From: Treponema sp.
GTDB taxonomy: Bacteria; Spirochaetota; Spirochaetia; Treponematales; Breznakiellaceae
Assembly (NCBI GenBank): GCA_031290325.1
Contig: JAITNU010000037.1
Span: forward strand, 1 to 8,619
DNA length: 8,619 nucleotides
Reading direction: 5' to 3'
Shown here: piece by piece, positions 5,176 through 8,619 of the stretch
Layout of the letters: every line of letters starts with the position of its first letter
Numbering within the stretch: position 1 is the stretch's first letter
Translations under genes and position numbers: made by a program
Notes under the pieces: generated by a model
What the model was told of the DNA's origin: nothing
What the model saw: only the letters and a program-made list of their open reading frames with translations
Database searches by the model: none

Positions 5176-6931
5176 TCATCGGATTTTCCGGGGTTTTCCG
5201 GGAAAAGGCACAGGCCCGGCGGGCAGCATCTTCCGGGAGGGTGGCGAAGGCGCAGTAATCCTTCATTTCAATGGCGTCTACCAGGTGCCCTGGTACGCTC
5301 CCCGCCTTCATGAGCAGGTTTGCTACATCCTTGGCTGATGCGCCATGACGGCGTCCGATTCCTACATAGACCCGGGAAACACCGCTGGCTGCCCCCCGGT
5401 CAGCTCCATACCGGTTGGCATAACGCCCGGTATCACGGTCTGGGCGGTCAAAACCACGGCGGGACACCGGGTGTTTGCTGCTTACCCGTCCCCGTACCTC
5501 CTCCCGAGGGGCGATTTCCTGAAATTCCGTTACCAGACTGTACCGGGAAGGGTCCAAAAGTTCTCCGTAGGCTAGGGTGATCAGGGCCTCCACCGCCCGT
5601 TCAGGCCCCAGTTTCTCTATCAGCTCCCGGCTGACCTGGGTGTTGAGGGGGGTGTGGAGGGGGGCAGGTGGAATCTCTGCTTCGAGGGCCAGTTCCGAAG
5701 GGGCATCAGGAAGTGCTTGAGGAATGGGGGGAAGGACGGTAATGACGGAGTTGAGTATCCGGTTCTTGATGGCGTTCATAACCGTCTTCACCGGCGGGAC
5801 CTTCATCCACTGGATTTTGCTCCCCAGGGTATGTTCCATACTCCGGGAAAGATGCCGGATGCTGCCCCGCTCGGCAGGCAGGGCCAGGCTTACCGCTTGC
5901 CCCCGCCTTCCCGCTCTGCCGGTCCTGCCGATGCGGTGCACATAGGTTTCCTTGTCATGGGGAAGGTCCCAGTTTATCACATGGGTGAGGCGTTCAATAT
6001 CAAGCCCCCGGGCAGCTACATCAGTGGCCACCAGGATGGTGGTTAGCTTGGACCGGAAACGCCGGAGGGTTCGCTCCCGTGCTTCCTGGGAAAGATCACC
6101 GTGGATGGCCTCTGCAGAATACCCCCCTTCAACGAGACGCCGGGCAAGCTCATCAGTCCCGGCTTTGGTGGCGCAGAAGATGAGGCCGTAAAATTCATCT
6201 GCCCCGTCAATGATCCGCCGCAAGGCTTCCAGGCGGTCCTCTTTCTTGATCACCAGGTAATACTGATCCACCGCAGGCTTCTCATCTTCAGAAACCGTAT
6301 CTTCCAGGATTTCCACGTCCCCGATGTGATCCCTGACGATTCTGAGAATCGCATCAGGCATAGTAGCTGAAAATAGGGCCACCCGGCGTTCACTCTTAAC
6401 CGCTTTGAGTATCGTTTCCACATCTTCAATAAAGCCCATATCAAGCATTTCATCCGCTTCGTCCAGGATGAACCAGTCGATGGCGGAAAGGTCCAGGACC
6501 TTCCGTTCCAGGAGGTCCATGATACGGCCAGGGGTTCCCACCACGATCTCGGTTCCCCGTTTCAGGTCCAGGATTTGGGTTCTAATAGAGGCACCGCCAT
6601 AGACTGCGGTGATCCGGGGAAAGGGGCCTGTGGTCAGGGAGGCGATTTCCCGGGAAATCTGGAGGGCCAGTTCCCGGGTGGGGGTGAGGATCAGGGCACG
6701 GGGCGCATGGCCCCCCTGGGTAAGCCGCTCTACCAGGGGGATACCGAAAGCAGCGGTCTTGCCCGTCCCAGTCCGGGCCTTAACCACCAGATGGCCCTGG
6801 TCGGCGAGGAGCCGGGGCAGGGCAATATTTTGAATAGAACTTGGCGCCGTAAATCCCTTACGGGTAAGGGCATCAAGCACCGCGTCGGATAAACCGAAAG
6901 CAAAAAAAGGATGCATACTGTCTGTTATCAT
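5159..6931 (-). CDS. DEAD-box ATP-dependent RNA helicase with DbpA-type RNA-binding domain
   Basis: The 590-residue protein has all the DEAD-box motifs: Q motif (Phe10, GF at 26-27, Gln34), motif I ARTGTGKT 52-59, Ia PTRELA 84-89, Ib TPGR 133-136, II DEAD 157-160, III SAT 188-190, V VATDVAARGLDI 301-312 and VI HRIGRTGR 332-339. A proline-rich linker (about 400-435) and an Arg/Gly-rich stretch (about 478-515) lead to a C-terminal DbpA-type RNA-binding domain (about 518-580, starting VSRVYVGIGRRHGAS). This domain class binds 23S rRNA hairpin 92 in DbpA, or structured RNA more widely in DeaD/CsdA. A role in ribosome assembly, RNA decay or cold adaptation is inferred. The first ATG (6931) lies 2 nt after the predicted transcription start; a second in-frame ATG (Met6, 6916) is possible. 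Neither has a Shine-Dalgarno. The 3' end overlaps the wzz-like gene, so no intergenic terminator separates them. Confidence 0.93.
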   Translation of the reverse strand: MITDSMHPFFAFGLSDAVLDALTRKGFTAPSSIQNIALPRLLADQGHLVVKARTGTGKTAAFGIPLVERLTQGGHAPRALILTPTRELALQISREIASLTTGPFPRITAVYGGASIRTQILDLKRGTEIVVGTPGRIMDLLERKVLDLSAIDWFILDEADEMLDMGFIEDVETILKAVKSERRVALFSATMPDAILRIVRDHIGDVEILEDTVSEDEKPAVDQYYLVIKKEDRLEALRRIIDGADEFYGLIFCATKAGTDELARRLVEGGYSAEAIHGDLSQEARERTLRRFRSKLTTILVATDVAARGLDIERLTHVINWDLPHDKETYVHRIGRTGRAGRRGQAVSLALPAERGSIRHLSRSMEHTLGSKIQWMKVPPVKTVMNAIKNRILNSVITVLPPIPQALPDAPSELALEAEIPPAPLHTPLNTQVSRELIEKLGPERAVEALITLAYGELLDPSRYSLVTEFQEIAPREEVRGRVSSKHPVSRRGFDRPDRDTGRYANRYGADRGAASGVSRVYVGIGRRHGASAKDVANLLMKAGSVPGHLVDAIEMKDYCAFATLPEDAARRACAFSRKTPENPMIKPAF

Positions 6932-6939
6932 ATTGGCCT

Positions 6940-6968
6940 ATTATACGGAAGAATAGAGTCTCATACAA
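6940..6968 (-). promoter_or_regulatory. predicted sigma70-like promoter of the DEAD-box helicase gene
   Basis: On the minus strand TTGTAT (6968-6963), a 17-bp spacer and a perfect TATAAT (6945-6940) precede the gene. The predicted +1 is base 6933, 2 nt before the ATG at 6931 and 17 nt before the alternative ATG at 6916. Confidence 0.6.
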
Positions 6969-6970
6969 GC

Positions 6971-6990
6971 AGGGTATACCGGTACTCCCT
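6971..6990. repeat. 20-nt near-palindrome upstream of the helicase promoter
   Basis: AGGG (6971-6974) and CCCT (6987-6990) flank a perfect TACCGGTA palindrome (6977-6984); 16 of the 20 positions are symmetric. It lies just upstream of the predicted -35 of the helicase gene. That position suits an activator or repressor site, but no known operator is recognised. Confidence 0.4.
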
Positions 6991-6995
6991 CCAAA

Positions 6996-7040
6996 AGGGG
7001 CTGTAAAAAACCATGGTTTTCTCGATTTTTTTACACCCCT
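6996..7040 (-). terminator. probable intrinsic terminator of the ABC ATPase gene
   Basis: On the plus strand, AGGGG-C-TGTAAAAAA (6996-7010) faces TTTTTT-ACA-CCCCT (7027-7040): 14 base pairs with one bulged C at 7001. Read on the minus strand it starts 15 bp after the stop of the ATPase gene and ends in CCCC followed by TTTT, a weak but acceptable terminator. It contains a perfect palindrome AAAACCATGGTTTT (7007-7020) in the loop and partly overlaps a competing TTACAC/GTGTAA hairpin (7031-7047). Confidence 0.55.
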
Positions 7041-7054
7041 CGTGTAAGGACAGG

Positions 7055-8185
7055 TTAGTTAAAATCTTTCTTAGCAGCGGTATCAAGCTCGGCAAGGATG
7101 GAAAGTTCCGTTTCCTTGTCAAAATACCGGGCCTTATCCATACGGGGGATAAAGTTGATAGTATCCCCAACATTGAAGATATGGACCGGTTCGGTACGGG
7201 CAACCAGGGGTTGGGTGGCGGTGGTCAGCCAGAGGTGAATATCTGCGCCCAGGGGTTCAACCACGGTGATCTTCACCGGCATGTTGTTTTCTGGAGCGGG
7301 CTGTTCGGTAAAGGTCAGGTCTTCGGGACGAATACCGAAATAGACTTCCTTGCCCACGTATTTTTTCAGATATGCCGCATGCCCAGGAATTGGTTTTACC
7401 TCATAGGTGCCTTCATCAAGAACCACGGAACCATCCTTCTCAGACACCTTGACGGTCATGAAGTTCATGGGCGGGGAACCGATGAATCCAGCCACAAATT
7501 TGTTAATCGGATGGTTGTAGAGATAGAGGGGGGAACCGATCTGCTGAACCTTACCGTCCTTCATAACCACGATCTTGTTTGCCATGGTCATGGCTTCCAC
7601 CTGGTCATGGGTAACGTAGATCATGGTGGCGTTAAGCCGGTGGTGCAGCCCGGAAATTTCTGCCCGCATCTGGACCCGGAGTTTCGCGTCCAGGTTGGAA
7701 AGGGGTTCGTCAAAGAGGAAGACCTTGGGGTTACGGACAATGGCCCGTCCCACGGCGACCCGCTGCCGCTGCCCGCCTGAGAGGGCCTTGGGCTTGCGGT
7801 CCAGGAATTTCTCGATGTCCAGGATCCGCGCCGCGTCATGGACCCGGCGGTCAATTTCATCCTTGGGAACCTTTTTGATCCGCAGACCAAAGGCCATGTT
7901 TTCGTAGACCGACATGTGGGGATACAGGGCGTAATTCTGGAACACCATAGCGATATTCCGATCCTTGGGGGGAACATCGTTCATAAGCTCGCCGTCGATA
8001 TAGAGTTCACCTTCGGAGATATCTTCCAAACCCGCCACCATGCGGAGGGTTGTGGACTTACCACACCCTGAAGGACCGACGAAAACAACAAATTCCTTGT
8101 CTTCGACCACGATGTTGGCATTATCCACTGCCCGGACATTGCCTTCATATACCTTACAGATACCTTTAAGTTCTACTTTTGCCAT
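7055..8185 (-). CDS. ugpC: sugar-importer ABC transporter ATP-binding protein (MsmX/UgpC/MalK type)
   Basis: This 376-residue ATPase has Walker A GPSGCGKST (37-45), the Q-loop Gln83, signature LSGGQ (135-139), Walker B VFLFDE (155-160), D-loop SNLD (163-166) and the switch His193. A C-terminal regulatory TOBE-type domain from about 235 includes FGIRPEDL (283-290). The family hydrolyses ATP on the cytoplasmic side of CUT1 sugar or glycerol-phosphate importers. No permease or binding-protein gene lies beside it, which suggests an MsmX-like ATPase shared by several importers; the symbol ugpC follows common annotation practice and does not establish the substrate. The ATG has a strong AGGGAGG Shine-Dalgarno (8200-8194) with 8-nt spacing and a TTGACA-N17-TAAACT promoter. 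A hairpin follows the stop. Confidence 0.94.
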   Translation of the reverse strand: MAKVELKGICKVYEGNVRAVDNANIVVEDKEFVVFVGPSGCGKSTTLRMVAGLEDISEGELYIDGELMNDVPPKDRNIAMVFQNYALYPHMSVYENMAFGLRIKKVPKDEIDRRVHDAARILDIEKFLDRKPKALSGGQRQRVAVGRAIVRNPKVFLFDEPLSNLDAKLRVQMRAEISGLHHRLNATMIYVTHDQVEAMTMANKIVVMKDGKVQQIGSPLYLYNHPINKFVAGFIGSPPMNFMTVKVSEKDGSVVLDEGTYEVKPIPGHAAYLKKYVGKEVYFGIRPEDLTFTEQPAPENNMPVKITVVEPLGADIHLWLTTATQPLVARTEPVHIFNVGDTINFIPRMDKARYFDKETELSILAELDTAAKKDFN

Positions 8186-8225
8186 TATTATGGCCTCCCT
8201 TATATTGGGTTAGTTTATGAAATTT

Positions 8226-8254
8226 AGTTTACCGGTGAATCTCCACGTTGTCAA
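8226..8254 (-). promoter_or_regulatory. predicted sigma70-like promoter of the ABC ATPase gene
   Basis: On the minus strand a perfect TTGACA (8254-8249) precedes TAAACT (8231-8226) by 17 bp. Predicted +1 is about base 8219, giving a 33-34 nt leader that contains the AGGGAGG ribosome-binding site. Confidence 0.65.
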
Positions 8255-8293
8255 GAAAAATTGAGTCTTTTTTTGGAGGTCATTGAAAACGCG

Positions 8294-8305
8294 CTCTATT
8301 TAGAG
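8294..8305. repeat. small inverted repeat upstream of the lipoprotein -10
   Basis: CTCTA-TT-TAGAG is a symmetric 12-nt site ending 6 bp before the -10 hexamer of the lipoprotein gene, in the spacer region of its promoter. A regulator-binding site is possible; the arms are short, so chance is also possible. Confidence 0.3.
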
Positions 8306-8311
8306 TATCTT

Positions 8312-8317
8312 TATAAT
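8312..8317 (+). promoter_or_regulatory. predicted -10 element of the lipoprotein gene
   Basis: A perfect TATAAT sits 21 bp before the ATG at 8339; predicted +1 is about 8324. No good -35 lies at 16-18 bp spacing (TTGAAA at 8283-8288 is 23 bp away), so the promoter may need an activator or the call may be wrong. Confidence 0.45.
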
Positions 8318-8338
8318 ACTGTTGATGAGGAGTAGATA

Positions 8339-8619
8339 ATGAAGCGATTTTTTCTTGGTGTGTCCCTCTTGGTTTTGGCGGTGTTGTTTTTTTCCTGTCC
8401 CATAGAGGTAAAGGAGGACACGGTTATTACGATACAAGCCATAAGCCTCAACATGCCCGCGACCGGACAGATGCCGGTTACCCAGATACAGCCAACAGAG
8501 CAATACACCGGTACGGTAAGCTGGCAGGACGGTGCTGGTCATACACCCAATCAATTTAGTGCAGACACGGTATACACGGCGACCATAACACTCGCCCCTC
8601 AGTCCGGTTATACCTTGGA
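8339..8619 (+). CDS. secreted lipoprotein with an Ig-like repeat domain, N-terminal part
   Basis: The frame runs from ATG 8339 to the window edge (93 complete codons) with no stop. The start is supported by a GAGGAG Shine-Dalgarno (8327-8332) at 6-nt spacing. Residues 1-20 are a lipoprotein signal: MKRFF, a hydrophobic core, then FFSC with Cys20 as the predicted lipidated residue. From about residue 58 the pattern VSWQDGAG...FSADTVYTATITLAPQSGYTL matches a ~70-80 residue beta-sandwich repeat (W...F...Y-A-T-x-T-L-x-x-x-x-G-Y-T) seen in large numbers of treponemal surface proteins; this assignment is from pattern memory. It is probably anchored to the inner or outer membrane facing out of the cytoplasm. 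Function is unknown; adhesion or a scaffold role is a guess. It is transcribed divergently from the ABC ATPase. Confidence 0.85.
   Translation, partial: MKRFFLGVSLLVLAVLFFSCPIEVKEDTVITIQAISLNMPATGQMPVTQIQPTEQYTGTVSWQDGAGHTPNQFSADTVYTATITLAPQSGYTL

Noticed and set aside
5184..5207. Hairpin-like TTTTCCGG...CCGGGAAAA as a terminator for the wzz-like gene
   Set aside because: It has a bulge, no following T-run in either direction, and lies inside the helicase coding sequence, where the repeated TTTTCCGGG is explained by codons for K-T-P-E-N-P.
7013..7780. Plus-strand open frame of 255 codons
   Set aside because: It is antisense to the ABC ATPase gene, and its sequence has no recognisable domain.

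Overview
The window looks like chromosomal DNA of a free-living or gut-associated spirochaete, most likely a Treponema of the termite-gut type. This is inferred, not proven. The clues are roughly 50% GC, a Uma2-family gene, an MsmX/UgpC-type ABC ATPase standing alone, and a lipoprotein carrying the W...Y-A-T-x-T-L...G-Y-T-L repeat domain that I associate with treponemal surface proteins. Most genes are recognisable. I see no phage, CRISPR array, transposase or complete defence system.

Layout: (1) 1-209, + strand, the C-terminal end of an L-ribulose-5-phosphate 4-epimerase (araD). (2) 262-927, - strand, a Uma2-family (DUF820, PD-(D/E)XK fold) protein with a 13-nt direct repeat near both ends. 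(3) 928-1620, about 690 bases without a convincing gene. It holds two short imperfect tandem-repeat patches, an unexplained GC-richer block, and a strong promoter at its right end. (4) 1622-1695, a tRNA-Pro(GGG) whose acceptor stem is extended by a perfect 9-nt inverted repeat outside the mature tRNA. (5) 1764-5175, a tight + strand three-gene operon: nucleotide-sugar 4-epimerase, UDP-glucose 6-dehydrogenase and a Wzz-type chain-length regulator. (6) 5159-6931, - strand, a DEAD-box RNA helicase with a DbpA-type RNA-binding tail; its 3' end overlaps that of the wzz-like gene by 17 bp. (7) 7055-8185, - strand, a sugar-importer ABC ATPase, with a hairpin after its stop. (8) 8339 to the window end, + strand, the start of a secreted lipoprotein, divergent from the ATPase.

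The three operon genes fit together. Ugd oxidises UDP-glucose to UDP-glucuronate, the epimerase probably converts this to UDP-galacturonate, and the Wzz-like protein would set the length of a uronic-acid-containing surface polysaccharide. Glycosyltransferases, flippase and polymerase are not in the window.

The clearest unusual signals are small. First, the tRNA-flanking inverted repeat. Second, three separate genes (Uma2, epimerase, helicase) have sigma70-like promoters placed so that transcription should start 0-7 nt before the start codon, with no Shine-Dalgarno; the other genes with visible starts have good Shine-Dalgarno sequences. Third, the 9-nt and ~10-nt tandem repeats in the gene-poor stretch. 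I did not find a convincing new multi-gene system.
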